Positions 1-8,027 of a stretch of 64,000 nucleotides of DNA are shown in pieces (the first letter of the stretch is position 1; every line of letters starts with the position of its first letter). Position numbers and translations under genes: made by a program. The DNA is from Methylosinus trichosporium OB3b (GTDB taxonomy: Bacteria; Pseudomonadota; Alphaproteobacteria; Rhizobiales; Beijerinckiaceae), in NCBI RefSeq assembly GCF_002752655.1, contig NZ_CP023738.1:124001-188000 (forward strand), read 5' to 3'. The notes below the pieces were generated by a model, which saw only the letters and a list, made by a program, of their open reading frames with translations, did no database searches and was not told where the DNA came from.

Positions 1-635
1 CCGCGGCGCGAATTGATCGACGAATTGGATGGGATTCCGGTGGCGGCGAGCAAGCGCGGATAGACATCGCGGCCGTCGACAAAAAATCGTCCGAGCGGCA
101 GCAAGCGAACGCCGCTGAGCAGCTCGTGACGACGGGCGTAGGTGCTCGGCGAGACGAACGACAGAGCTTCGGCGAGATCGCGTGGCGACGACGCGCCGAG
201 GCGCTGCTTTGCGGTCACACTGCGCTCGGCGAGAGCGGCATAGGCCGAGCTCGCGGCGAACAGATCTTCGGGACTGTTCGCGGGAGGCGGGTCGGGCGAC
301 CAGAATGCGGGCTTCCCATGGGCCGCGGCGATCCGATGGATGCGATGCACGAGCGCGTTGAGCGCGCCTTGCGTGAATTCCGGCGCCCAAATCAGAATCG
401 CCTCGCGATCGATCTCGCAGCGTTCGAGGTTTTGCGCGAGGTGACAAAGAGCGCAACACGGTCGCTGGTCAGACAGCGGGTCCATCGGCGAGGCAGCCGG
501 CCCTTCTTCCGACCAGCTCACGATTACGCATCCACAATGCGGGCAGCGATCGACGAATTTTCTTGCGCGCGGCCCCATCGCTGCGAACGCGGGCAACGTC
601 CTATGGCGCATAGCCGATAGCGACAGGATGAGCAT
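1..635 (-). CDS. icmJ: IcmJ/DotN (TraT-type) protein of a type IVB secretion/conjugation system, 3' end outside window
   Basis: Open frame from an ATG at 635 to the window edge, at least 211 codons with no stop, read by hand because it has no end here. The N-terminal third has two Cys pairs (DRCPHCGC and PCCALCHLAQ), fitting the zinc-binding fold of IcmJ/DotN, part of the coupling complex. The middle reads LIWAPEFTQGALNALVHRI and the end GVRLLPLGRFF, close to the Legionella motifs IYLPELTQAELNSL and NIRLLP. Family length is about 209 residues, so little is missing. A second in-frame ATG lies at 611; neither start has a good ribosome site. It follows the icmD-like gene, matching the traR-traT order of IncI plasmids. 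Identity is from remembered motifs, not a search. Confidence 0.7.
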   Translation of the reverse strand, partial: MLILSLSAMRHRTLPAFAAMGPRARKFVDRCPHCGCVIVSWSEEGPAASPMDPLSDQRPCCALCHLAQNLERCEIDREAILIWAPEFTQGALNALVHRIHRIAAAHGKPAFWSPDPPPANSPEDLFAASSAYAALAERSVTAKQRLGASSPRDLAEALSFVSPSTYARRHELLSGVRLLPLGRFFVDGRDVYPRLLAATGIPSNSSINSRR

Positions 636-665
636 TGCGGCGTGCCGATCTTAGAGGCTGATGCG

Positions 666-757
666 CCCTCGCCGGCCTTCGGTTCTGCGACCGAACAACC
701 GGCGAGGGCCATCTTTCTCCTGCGCCTCCGTTGCGTTACGCCAACGAAGGACAGGAG
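666..757. other. Two consecutive hairpins between icmD-like and icmJ genes
   Basis: A perfect inverted repeat with 10-bp arms (CCCTCGCCGG at 666-675, complement at 699-708) encloses a second stem (TTCGGT 678-683 with ACCGAA 690-695). Next to it CTCCTG at 717-722 pairs with CAGGAG at 752-757 around CGTTG 729-733 / CAACG 742-746. No T-run follows on either strand, so these are not clear Rho-independent terminators. They could be processing or attenuation hairpins in the polycistronic message. Confidence 0.5.
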
Positions 758-768
758 AGCGCTGGGCG

Positions 769-1173
769 TCACTGGAAGGTGATGACGCCCGCCTGGTCGG
801 TCACTTTCGCGCCCGCGCCAGTGGTCGTGTAGGAGGCCTTCTGGATCCACGAGCCGCCCGCGACGAACAGGCCGGTCAGCACGAGACCCGTGAGCCCGGC
901 GGCCACCTTTCCGCTCTCGCGGTTTTCCGGCTGACGCGACTGCCACAGGAACCAGACGCCGGCGACGAACGTCACCAGAGCGGCGACATACATGGCGGTC
1001 GAGCCCGCGAAGCCGCCCGCGGTCGAAAACTCCTTCGCGATGCTCTGCACCTGCGAGCCGAGGGTCTGGCCGGCGGCCTGCGCGTGAGCTTCCGACATTC
1101 CGAGCGCGACCATCGCCGCGATCGTGCAACATGGGAGAGTTATGGATTTGAGTTTGGAAGACGTGAAATGCAA
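769..1173 (-). CDS. IcmD/DotP (TraR-type) inner-membrane protein of the type IVB system
   Basis: 134 residues, close to the roughly 132 of Legionella IcmD. An N-terminal signal-like stretch ends near the AHA-Q site at about residue 32. Two hydrophobic helices follow at about 57-76 and 90-110, with a short polar loop (QSRQPENRESG) between them. The chosen start is TTG at 1173 because GAGGAG lies seven bases upstream. An ATG in another frame lies too close to that site and gives no protein. No catalytic motif is expected for this family. The call rests on size, topology and position between the icmC-like and icmJ-like genes, matching traQ-traR-traT of IncI plasmids. The toxin-antitoxin insert separates it from its upstream partner, so it may need its own promoter. 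Confidence 0.55.
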   Translation of the reverse strand: MHFTSSKLKSITLPCCTIAAMVALGMSEAHAQAAGQTLGSQVQSIAKEFSTAGGFAGSTAMYVAALVTFVAGVWFLWQSRQPENRESGKVAAGLTGLVLTGLFVAGGSWIQKASYTTTGAGAKVTDQAGVITFQ

Positions 1174-1227
1174 CGTTCATCTCCTCTGATTGCGAGAGCC
1201 GTGACGCCCTCGACCAGAGGTTCGGAT

Positions 1228-1259
1228 AAGCGCGCGCGAATGTTGACGGCGCTTTTTTT
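1228..1259 (+). terminator. Terminator-like hairpin with T-run
   Basis: AAGCGC at 1228-1233 pairs with GCGCTT at 1249-1254 across a 15-base loop, followed by a run of seven T (1253-1259). It points along the plus strand, where no gene ends just upstream, so it may be fortuitous or left from lost sequence. The remaining intergenic stretch 1174-1451 holds nothing else recognisable. Confidence 0.3.
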
Positions 1260-1451
1260 CGGTGCGCGCTATTTGTTCGCAGCGGATTTGCTTTCTCGCC
1301 CAGCGATATTCGTCGGCGGCGTTTTGCCCGCCTCGGTGTGGCGTTTCGGGTGAATGCTGCGCCGAAGCTTGGAGCGCGCAAAGGTGACAGCACAGATCAC
1401 GATGGCGTTTCCCCCATAGGGGTGTGCGTTCCGATCTCCACTTGATAGTAA

Positions 1452-1466
1452 TAGCACCCAGTGCTA
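1452..1466 (+). promoter_or_regulatory. Palindromic operator candidate of the toxin-antitoxin pair
   Basis: A perfect inverted repeat TAGCAC-CCA-GTGCTA ends four bases before the TTG start of the toxin gene, overlapping the likely promoter (TAGTAAT-like box just upstream). HigA-type antitoxins normally repress their own operon through such palindromes; binding here is inferred. No Shine-Dalgarno sequence lies between the palindrome and the start, so the message may be leaderless. Confidence 0.55.
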
Positions 1467-1470
1467 CACA

Positions 1471-1857
1471 TTGGCCATGGTCGACGATGAGGAAACTGCG
1501 CGGGCCTTCAAAACCGCCTGGTTCTCCAAGGCGGCACGCAAGGCTCGTATCGAGGATGATGAACTTTGTGAGGCGCTTCGAGAGGTGATGAAGGGCCAGG
1601 CCGATGATTTGGGCGGAGGGGTCTTCAAGAAGCGCCTGAACAAAAACAGGCATAGGAGCATCATTCTTGCGAAGGGCGGTCGATACTGGATTTACGAATA
1701 TCTGTTCGCAAAGAAGGATCGGGCAAACGTCGAGGATGATGAGCTAGAGGATTTCCGCATCCTTGCAAAGAGCTACGCCACGCTGACGGAGAAGCAGGTC
1801 TCGCAGCTCCTGGAAGACAAAGACCTGACGGAGATTTGCCATGGCAAGGAAAAGTAG
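1471..1857 (+). CDS. HigB/RelE-family type II toxin
   Basis: 128 residues, basic N-terminal half (FKTAWFSKAARKARI), then GGGVFKKRLNKNRHRSIILAKGGRYWIYEYLFAKKD, the layout of the RelE-like PF06296 group whose members cleave translated mRNA. The Arg/Lys-rich strand followed by an aromatic strand fits the ribonuclease core. Start taken as TTG at 1471; an in-frame ATG lies at 1477. The gene overlaps the antitoxin start by 17 bases, so the two are translationally coupled with the toxin first, the HigBA order. It lies on the plus strand inside a minus-strand tra-type operon, a common position for addiction modules on mobile DNA. Confidence 0.8.
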   Translation: MAMVDDEETARAFKTAWFSKAARKARIEDDELCEALREVMKGQADDLGGGVFKKRLNKNRHRSIILAKGGRYWIYEYLFAKKDRANVEDDELEDFRILAKSYATLTEKQVSQLLEDKDLTEICHGKEK

Positions 1858-2164
1858 ATTTAAGAGCGATGCTTCGGAAGCGCTCCACACGTCTGCAGCC
1901 ATGCTCCATAAGGTCGGTGCGCTCGATAAGGCGACGATGCGCGATTTCGACGCGCGTCACTTGATTGTTCCGACCCAGATCGAGCCTGCGCAGATCAAGC
2001 AGCTCCGCGAGGCCAATAATGTCAGTCAGCCGGTGTTCGCCCGGTATCTCAACACGAGCGAAAGCACGGTCGAGAAATGGGAAACGGGCGCCAAGCGGCC
2101 GAGCGGTATGGCGCTCAAGCTGCTCACCATTGTCCAGAAGCACGGACTACAGATTCTCTCGTAA
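1841..2164 (+). CDS. HigA/NadS-type antitoxin with C-terminal helix-turn-helix
   Basis: 107 residues. The first 45 (rich in K, S, A) probably wrap the toxin. The rest is an Xre/Cro helix-turn-helix: IEPAQIKQLREANNVSQPVFARYLN followed by the recognition helix STVEKWETG and the typical KRPSGMALKLL tail. It should neutralise the upstream toxin and repress the operon at the palindrome 1452-1466. Its stop is 39 bases from the end of the convergent icmC-like gene, so the pair fits tightly between two tra-type genes. Confidence 0.82.
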   Translation: MARKSRFKSDASEALHTSAAMLHKVGALDKATMRDFDARHLIVPTQIEPAQIKQLREANNVSQPVFARYLNTSESTVEKWETGAKRPSGMALKLLTIVQKHGLQILS

Positions 2165-2203
2165 GCACGCGCGGTCCGCCCGAGTATCGTCCGAGCATGG
2201 CTA

Positions 2204-2818
2204 TCACGTCCGAAAGACGGAGACGAGCCATGTGGAAATCGTCACGACGTTGATCAGCATGACCCCGAACACGAACTGCACTCCGCAACCGCCTGCGCTT
2301 CGATTGCTCCGGCCGGCGATCACCGCGTTCCAGGTCAGCATGGCGAAAAAGCAGCACATTGCGCCGAAGGCTTGGAAGAACCCTTGGAACAGCTTCACGA
2401 TGTTGACGACGGCGTCGCCCGGGGTCTGCCCCAACAGGCTCCCGTCGACCGTGGGCGGCGTGTAGCTCGTCAGCGCCGACACCGACACTTGCAGATTGGT
2501 TCCCGCCGTGTTGTTCGCCATTGTCAGAATGGACGGGAACGAGGCGAAGGCGCCCGAGAGGACGAGCGCCACGAACGGAACCCAAGGGCGTCCTCGATAG
2601 GGATTGTGGCTCTGCGCCTGCGACCAGAATCCCCATCCTGCAGACATGAACAGTCCGAGCGCCGAGAGATAACAAAAGGTCGGCAACAGGATTGCGATCG
2701 CGTTGCCGATCGCTCCTGCGAAATTGACCAATCCTTGCACGTTCAGCCCCCCATTCGCCGAATGCCTCGAAGCCGATCCGCTCAGCGGATCGGCCCCTTC
2801 TCCGTCTGCACGACCCAT
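2204..2818 (-). CDS. IcmC/DotE (TraQ-type) polytopic membrane protein of the type IVB system
   Basis: 204 residues from the ATG at 2818, which overlaps the end of the upstream dotF-like gene by 37 bases. A GTG at 2740 behind a G-rich stretch would give 178 residues and remove a poorly conserved start. Hydrophobic helices lie around residues 30-65 (AGAIGNAIAILLPTF... ALGLFMSAG), 80-105, 140-165 and 175-200. The loop between the first pair and the third helix reads FWSQAQSHNPYRGRPWVPF. IcmC/DotE is about 190 residues with the same plan and is thought to sit in the inner membrane near the core complex. The call rests on topology and on the conserved order after the dotH, dotG and dotF-like genes. 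Confidence 0.6.
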   Translation of the reverse strand: MGRADGEGADPLSGSASRHSANGGLNVQGLVNFAGAIGNAIAILLPTFCYLSALGLFMSAGWGFWSQAQSHNPYRGRPWVPFVALVLSGAFASFPSILTMANNTAGTNLQVSVSALTSYTPPTVDGSLLGQTPGDAVVNIVKLFQGFFQAFGAMCCFFAMLTWNAVIAGRSNRSAGGCGVQFVFGVMLINVVTISTWLVSVFRT

Positions 2819-4167
2819 TCGGTCCCGCGCTGGCTGATCTTCGTGACCCGTCCGTAGCCCGGCACATGCGCGCCTACGGCGATCTGCAGTGGGGCGACTT
2901 CCTCGCCACTCCGGTCGAGCTCGGACAGCATGGCGAGGCCCGGAGAGGCCGCCTGCACGCGATAACGGGCCGGCGGCGCAGCGGCGTCGGCGCCGCTCTG
3001 TGTCGACAGGGACGCCGGGACGACGCCTTTCATCCCTGTCGTCGGCCGAGCGGCCGGAGTGGCGGCGGGCGGGCTTGCCGGTTCCGGTGGAGACGTCGGA
3101 GTGGCCTTCGCCGCGTCGAGCGAGCGTTGCGCCTCGCCGAGGTTCAAGCGGCGCTCGAAATCGGTCAGCTTCGCTTCGATCGCTCTCGCGGTCCTCTTGT
3201 CGCTCTCCTGCAGAGCGGCGATCTCCTCCCTGGTGCGGCGCACCAGCGTGGAGAGCTCGGTGATCATGCCGAAGAGTCTCGTTTCCATCTCGAGCGGCTT
3301 CTCGTCTGGCTTCGTGACCGCTTCCGGCGGCAAAGAAGCGACGCGCCTGGTTCCCTCCTCTCTCGCCTTCGCGAGCGGCTCGCTAGCTGTGGCGGGCGCC
3401 GCGGCGGGGACCGGCACGGCTGTCGCCTTTATGGCGACGACAGGGGAGACGCTTAAGGCTTCGGGAGCCGCCGTCGGAGGCCTTACGCCGACTTCTCCGA
3501 CGACAACCGGCGAGGCGGGAATGGACGCGGCGGCAGCGATCGGCCCAGTCGACGCCTTTCGGCTCTCCCCATTGGGACTCCAGAACGCCTGGACCTCCTC
3601 TGCGATCTTCTGAGGCGGGGAGGCCGCTGGAATTTCCAAGGTCGGCTCGCCGCGCTCATTAAGTGGCACGGATGCGAGCTTCGACGCCGGAGCCATCAGG
3701 CCGGCGTCGACGCCCTTCTCCGTCACCCCGACCTCGACGCCTCCGCCATTCGGCCAAAGAGCGACCGCGGCGATGGTCGCGACCCCGAGAGCCACGAGGG
3801 AAGCCGACGTCACGAGCTTGTAGCGTTCGAATGGATCCCAGGCGTTCGACCGCGACTTCCGTTCGTCGGCTCGCGGAGCCGGATCGTTCTCGGCGACGCG
3901 GGGAGCATTCGGATCGGCGTCCATATCGGAGAATGGCTCCTTCGCCGCCGTCTCAGCGGGCTGTCCTCGGGGACCGAGGAATTCCGCGCGGATGCGCGCG
4001 AAGCTGGTCGCGATCGACGCGGCCAGCGCCTTCTTGCGGGAGCCTTGGTCCTCCTCGGAAGTGGGCTTGCTCGGCGCCGTTTCGGCGTCCGGTTCGGGAA
4101 GGTCGAGGGCGATCTCTCGGGTTTCGTCGCTGTCGACGAAATTCAGATTGGCGGCAGCATCGCTCAT
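2782..4167 (-). CDS. IcmG/DotF (TraP-type) inner-membrane protein of the type IVB system
   Basis: 461 residues from the ATG at 4167, preceded by TAGGAGAACAGCG, a good ribosome site that also contains the stop codon of the upstream dotG gene. The open frame runs further upstream but without similarity. Layout: acidic cytoplasmic N-terminus, one membrane helix at about 118-138, a long Pro/Ala-rich periplasmic stretch, a predicted coiled coil around 290-350 (TELSTLVRRTREEIAALQ) and a small C-terminal domain ending VPGYGRVTKISQRGTEWVVQ. Legionella DotF (269) and R64 TraP are shorter, so this copy has an enlarged linker. DotF links the core complex to the inner membrane. Position and topology carry the assignment more than sequence. 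Confidence 0.6.
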   Translation of the reverse strand: MSDAAANLNFVDSDETREIALDLPEPDAETAPSKPTSEEDQGSRKKALAASIATSFARIRAEFLGPRGQPAETAAKEPFSDMDADPNAPRVAENDPAPRADERKSRSNAWDPFERYKLVTSASLVALGVATIAAVALWPNGGGVEVGVTEKGVDAGLMAPASKLASVPLNERGEPTLEIPAASPPQKIAEEVQAFWSPNGESRKASTGPIAAAASIPASPVVVGEVGVRPPTAAPEALSVSPVVAIKATAVPVPAAAPATASEPLAKAREEGTRRVASLPPEAVTKPDEKPLEMETRLFGMITELSTLVRRTREEIAALQESDKRTARAIEAKLTDFERRLNLGEAQRSLDAAKATPTSPPEPASPPAATPAARPTTGMKGVVPASLSTQSGADAAAPPARYRVQAASPGLAMLSELDRSGEEVAPLQIAVGAHVPGYGRVTKISQRGTEWVVQTEKGPIR

Positions 4168-4177
4168 CGCTGTTCTC

Positions 4178-5485
4178 CTATTTCGTGTCGAGGCTCGCGG
4201 GATCGACGCTCGCCGTCTCCGGAGTCGCGGCAACATTGGATAAAAAGATGACGCCGACGTTCGCATTGGCGGCGAGGAAGACGGTTGCGCCCTTCGGCGT
4301 TTGCTGTTGCAGCGTCTGTCCGATCTGCGCGGCCGCCGCGCCGCCGGCAATGCCGGCCTGTTGTCGGAAATCCAGCTTGCCATAGCTCTGGATCATGCCG
4401 CCGAAGGGCGTATAGCCGATCGTCGAATTCGACAGCGCGATCGCCTGTCCGAGACCGGCGACGAAAGCGGCCGCGGTCGGAAGAGCGAAGCGTTCGATGT
4501 AATGCTGATCGACGCTGGTCGCGACCGCGGTCTCCATGCTGTCCGGCGCGATCACCAGGCCTTGCACGTTTATCGTCTGCCCATGGTGCTCGACCGAATT
4601 CACCCGCACCACCAGCCGCTCGGTGTCCCCGAACAGCGCGCCGACGGCTTGGTTCTTGGAGAAAGTTCCGATCATTCGATCGCCCGCCAGCGGTCCCGTG
4701 TCCGCCTGCAGGACGATCGGGCCTCCGGTGTTGGAATTGACCGAGAGCACGGTATGGGCGTAGACGCCGCGTCCCGCCGGGACCAGCACCGTCTCGGCCG
4801 TAGGACGCTGCTGTCGTTGTGTCGGCGGCGCCGGGCTCGTGGCGCGCTGCTCGACGCGAGCGCCCTGCCCCGGCGCGAGATCGTCTCGAACATCCGTCGC
4901 AGGCGTCAGCACCAGATCCGTGCGCGGCGGCCGTCCTTCCCACTGCTTGAACAGATCGGCGACCGCCTGCTTGAATTGCTCGTCGCTAGCTCCCGCGCTC
5001 GCGGGCTCGCTGGCGGCCACCTGTTCGACGCGTGCTTCCTCTTGCGGTCTTTCGGGAGGGACGTAGAGCGGCGCAGGCTCGGGGATCGGAACCACCGTGG
5101 GCGCCGGCGGCGGCTCCGCCGCTGCGACCTCCTCGGGATCGCGCCGATCGACGAGCCGCAGCGGCGCGGCCGCAGGCAAGGGCGGCGTATAGGACGCCCC
5201 CGATGCGAGCGCTTTGTCCGCCTGCGTCTGCGCATGACGCTTCAGCAGCGCGTCCTGCGCCGGATTGCTGTGTATGCCGCCCGGCAGCGGATCGACCTCC
5301 GGCATTTTGGCGACCGACGACTCGGGGAGAGTTGGATGCGAGATCGACGAGACGGCGACGAGAAGCGCGGCCATCGACACGCCGACGGCGGCGATCGTGA
5401 CGATCCGAGCCGGGCCGCCGCGCCCGCCTTGATTGAATTCACGAAGCTGCGACAGCAGCGGGATTTTGGAATAAAGGTCGGACAT
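4178..5485 (-). CDS. dotG: DotG/IcmE (TraO) core-channel protein, VirB10-like
   Basis: 435 residues. One membrane helix at about 29-48 (VTIAAVGVSMAALLVAVSS) is followed by a Pro/Glu-rich periplasmic linker and, from about 235, a conserved TrbI/VirB10-like domain: VLVPAGRGVYAHTVLSVNSN, GPLAGDRMIGTFSKN, FALPTAAAFVAGLGQAIALS, and a C-terminal alanine/glutamine helix. This is the protein that spans both membranes in Dot/Icm and IncI systems. The start ATG directly follows the stop of dotH (TGA-ATG), so translation is coupled. The Legionella protein is about 1048 residues because of central repeats; the short form here is like the plasmid TraO proteins. Confidence 0.85.
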   Translation of the reverse strand: MSDLYSKIPLLSQLREFNQGGRGGPARIVTIAAVGVSMAALLVAVSSISHPTLPESSVAKMPEVDPLPGGIHSNPAQDALLKRHAQTQADKALASGASYTPPLPAAAPLRLVDRRDPEEVAAAEPPPAPTVVPIPEPAPLYVPPERPQEEARVEQVAASEPASAGASDEQFKQAVADLFKQWEGRPPRTDLVLTPATDVRDDLAPGQGARVEQRATSPAPPTQRQQRPTAETVLVPAGRGVYAHTVLSVNSNTGGPIVLQADTGPLAGDRMIGTFSKNQAVGALFGDTERLVVRVNSVEHHGQTINVQGLVIAPDSMETAVATSVDQHYIERFALPTAAAFVAGLGQAIALSNSTIGYTPFGGMIQSYGKLDFRQQAGIAGGAAAAQIGQTLQQQTPKGATVFLAANANVGVIFLSNVAATPETASVDPASLDTK

Positions 5486-6442
5486 TCAATCCTCCGTCAA
5501 AGAGGCCGAAACCGTGCGTCCCTGATGGGAAAGCAGCACGACCGGCGTCGAGGGAAGCTGGTAGACGGTGAGGCCCCCTTCGGCGGCCTCGGACGCCGTC
5601 CATTCCGGGGAGATCAATGTGAGGCGCGTGCGCAGATAGACGCGATCGCCGAGCCGCCAGGCGCGCAGCTCGTCCGGGGAGACTCCTCGGACCGACAGAG
5701 GCGTCGCCTCGGCGGGTGGAACGCCGTCGAGCATGGCGGTGAGGAAAGGGGCGGCCGTGTCCGGCGCGCTCGCGCGCACGGTCCCCGCCTTCGCATTCGG
5801 GCCGCGCTCCGCCACCTGGATCGAAATATCGGCGTCATAGCGGCCGCCGCCGCCGATCAACAGGAAGCTGATCGGCTTCGGAGCGCCTTGGAGCGTCACC
5901 ACGAGACCGCCGCGCGGCTGCAGCGACATCGGCGTGATCTCCAGGACATTCGATCCCTTGGCCGGCGTGCAGACGTAAAAGCCCGTAGCGGCGACCGCCG
6001 GGCCGCTGGCATTCTGTCCCGTGTTGCAATTGCCTCCATCCGTCACGGCCGCGGGATTTGAGTTCGTGTCCCATTGGATGGGCCATGGCTCGCCGGTCCG
6101 GTCGAAGAAGGAGATCGCCGTCGGATAGCCTTTGACGGTCTGGATGATGTTGACCGCCTGTCCCGGCGCGAAGGAGACGTTGACGCGCCGGCTCGCGGGC
6201 GCCGCGAACTCCGTCGTCGCCTGCTCCTGCGCGCGCTTGTTGTCGCCGAAGCGCTTGCCGAGATCCCGGATCATTCCCGGTGTCAGGGGAATGATGCTCG
6301 CGGCTCGGTCGGCCGATCCCGCTCCCTGAACGCCGCCGCCGTCCGCAGATCCAGGAAGGCTCGCCGATTGTTGCGCCGGACAGAGCGAAGCCGTCGCCAG
6401 CAGGACGACCGCCGCGCCGAATAATGTTTTTCTGTGCTGCAT
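5486..6442 (-). CDS. dotH: DotH/IcmK (TraN) outer-membrane-associated core protein
   Basis: 318 residues with a signal peptide (residues 1 to about 23, KTLFGAAVVLLATASLCPAQ). The hallmark region follows: VNVSFAPGQ at 87-95, a hydrophobic stretch, and FDRTGEPWPI at 113-122, as in DotH/IcmK and R64 TraN. A beta-rich C-terminal half ends in TLISPEWTASEAAEGGLTVYQ. DotH forms the outer-membrane ring with DotC and DotD. It is the first gene left in this operon: only about 80 bases separate its start from the end of an IS21-type element, so dotI/traM and the native promoter are missing. Expression now would depend on sequence at the IS boundary. Confidence 0.85.
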   Translation of the reverse strand: MQHRKTLFGAAVVLLATASLCPAQQSASLPGSADGGGVQGAGSADRAASIIPLTPGMIRDLGKRFGDNKRAQEQATTEFAAPASRRVNVSFAPGQAVNIIQTVKGYPTAISFFDRTGEPWPIQWDTNSNPAAVTDGGNCNTGQNASGPAVAATGFYVCTPAKGSNVLEITPMSLQPRGGLVVTLQGAPKPISFLLIGGGGRYDADISIQVAERGPNAKAGTVRASAPDTAAPFLTAMLDGVPPAEATPLSVRGVSPDELRAWRLGDRVYLRTRLTLISPEWTASEAAEGGLTVYQLPSTPVVLLSHQGRTVSASLTED

Positions 6443-6524
6443 CTTTTTGTCCTCATCGCTATTGGCGAACCGCCACGAGTTCGTCGATCTCCAATCCGTC
6501 CGGGCGATCCTCGGCGTTCGTTCT

Positions 6525-7951
6525 TGTTATTCGGCGTGCAAAATTGACCCCCATACGAGGGGAATCGGCGTCGAAAATTGACCCCCTCTGGTGAAGGCCG
6601 GACAGTCCTCCCGCTTTGGTTGCAAGGGCGGGTGGAGGGGGATGTTGATTGTGGAGACGATCGGGCGAATCCGTCGCGAGCATTTCATCAAGGGCAAGAC
6701 GATCAAGGAGATCGTCCGCGATCTGGGCATTTCACGGAACACGGTCCGCAAGGCGTTGCGCTCGGAGGCGACCTCCTTCGCCTATGAGCGCGACAATCAG
6801 CCTTTGCCCAAGCTCGGACCTTGGTCGGAGAAGCTCGACGGGCTGCTGGCGGAGAATGAGAAGAAGGCGGCGCGCGAGCGGCTGACCCTGATCCGCGTTT
6901 TCGAGGACTTACGCGGGCTGGGCTATTCGGGCGGCTATGACGCCGTGCGTCGCTACGCGCGCAAATGGCGCAGCGAGCAAGGCGCGGCGACGGCCGCCGC
7001 CTATGTGCCGCTGAGCTTTGCGCCGGGCGAAGCCTATCAGTTCGACTGGAGCCACGAGATCGTTGTGCTCGACGGCGTGACGACGACCGTGAAGGTCGCG
7101 CACATGCGTCTGTGCCACAGCCGCATGCTGTTCGTTCGCGTCTATCCGCGCGAGACGCAGGAGATGGTTTTCGACGCGCATGATCGCGCCTTTACCTTCT
7201 TCAGGGGCGCCTGCACGCGCGGCATCTACGACAATATGAAGACGGCGGTGGCGGCGATCTTCGTCGGCAAGGAGCGCAAGTTCAATCGACGCTTCGCACA
7301 AATGTGCAGCCATCATCTCGTCGAGCCGGTCGCCTGCACGCCGGCCTCCGGCTGGGAGAAAGGCCAGGTCGAAAATCAGGTCGGCCTGGCGCGGGAACGG
7401 TTCTTCACGCCGCGCCTGCGGTTCAAGACCTATGAGGATATGAACGCGTGGCTTCTCGATAAATGCGTCGGCTACGCCAAGGCGCATCCGCATCCCGAGA
7501 TGCCGGACAAGACGATTTGGCAGGTTTTCGAGGAAGAGCGGCCGAAGCTCGTCCCGCTGCGCGGACGGTTCGACGGGTTCCACGAGCTGACCGCGTCGGT
7601 GTCGAAGACCTGCCTCGTGCGCTTCGACAACAATAAATATTCGGTCAATGCGAGCGCCGTCGGCGCCCCGGTCGAGATCCACGCCTACGCCGACCGCATC
7701 GTCTTCCGTCAAAAAGGGCGCGTCGTCGCCGAACATGCGCGCGCTTTCGGGCGCGGCGCGACGATCTTCGATCCCTGGCATTACGTGCCGGTTCTCGCGC
7801 GCAAGCCCGGCGCGCTGCGGAACGGCGCGCCATTCAAGGATTGGGTGCTGCCGGGCGCGATCGAACGCGTGCGACGCAAGCTCACCGGCGACGACGGCGA
7901 TCGACAAATGGTCAAGATTCTGGCCGCCGTCGTCGACGATGGATTGACCGC
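6525..7951 (+). mobile_element. IS21-family element, right part lost
   Basis: The left end carries two direct copies of a CGGCGT..AAAATTGACCCCC sequence (6532-6552 and 6566-6586), the multiple terminal repeats typical of IS21 elements, followed by istA. The exact outer end is uncertain (about 6525, TG). Sequence stops resembling IS21 at 7951, where an IS6-type element begins. The end of istA, all of istB and the right terminus are absent, so the element cannot move by itself. Confidence 0.8.
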
Positions 7952-8027
7952 GGTTGTGTCGCAAATTTTGTCTACGGACGCGACACCGGCGTCTGAGAGT
8001 GACGCGGCTCACGCCACGAGGGCATAG
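6642..8027 (+). pseudogene. istA: IS21-family transposase IstA, 3' truncated
   Basis: ATG at 6642 directly after GGAGGGGG. An N-terminal helix-turn-helix (GKTIKEIVRDLGISRNTVRK) is followed by an rve-type core with acidic residues in QFDWSHE, IYDNMKTAV and EKGQVENQV, then the C-terminal beta domain (RFDNNKYSVNASAVG). Genuine IstA sequence ends near residue 436 (DDGLTA); the last 25 codons up to the stop at 8027 are read from the IS6 end. Intact family members are about 500 residues. Without its C-terminus and the IstB ATPase it is unlikely to be active. Confidence 0.88.

Noticed and set aside
126..620. 164-codon plus-strand open frame over the icmJ region
   Set aside because: It is the antisense shadow of the icmJ-like gene and has no family features.
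524..1393. 289-codon minus-strand frame with a Cys-rich end (QCSSCRYRLC)
   Set aside because: It overlaps the icmD-like gene in another frame. The Cys-rich end is the out-of-frame reading of the icmJ start, where the proper frame gives CPHCGC.
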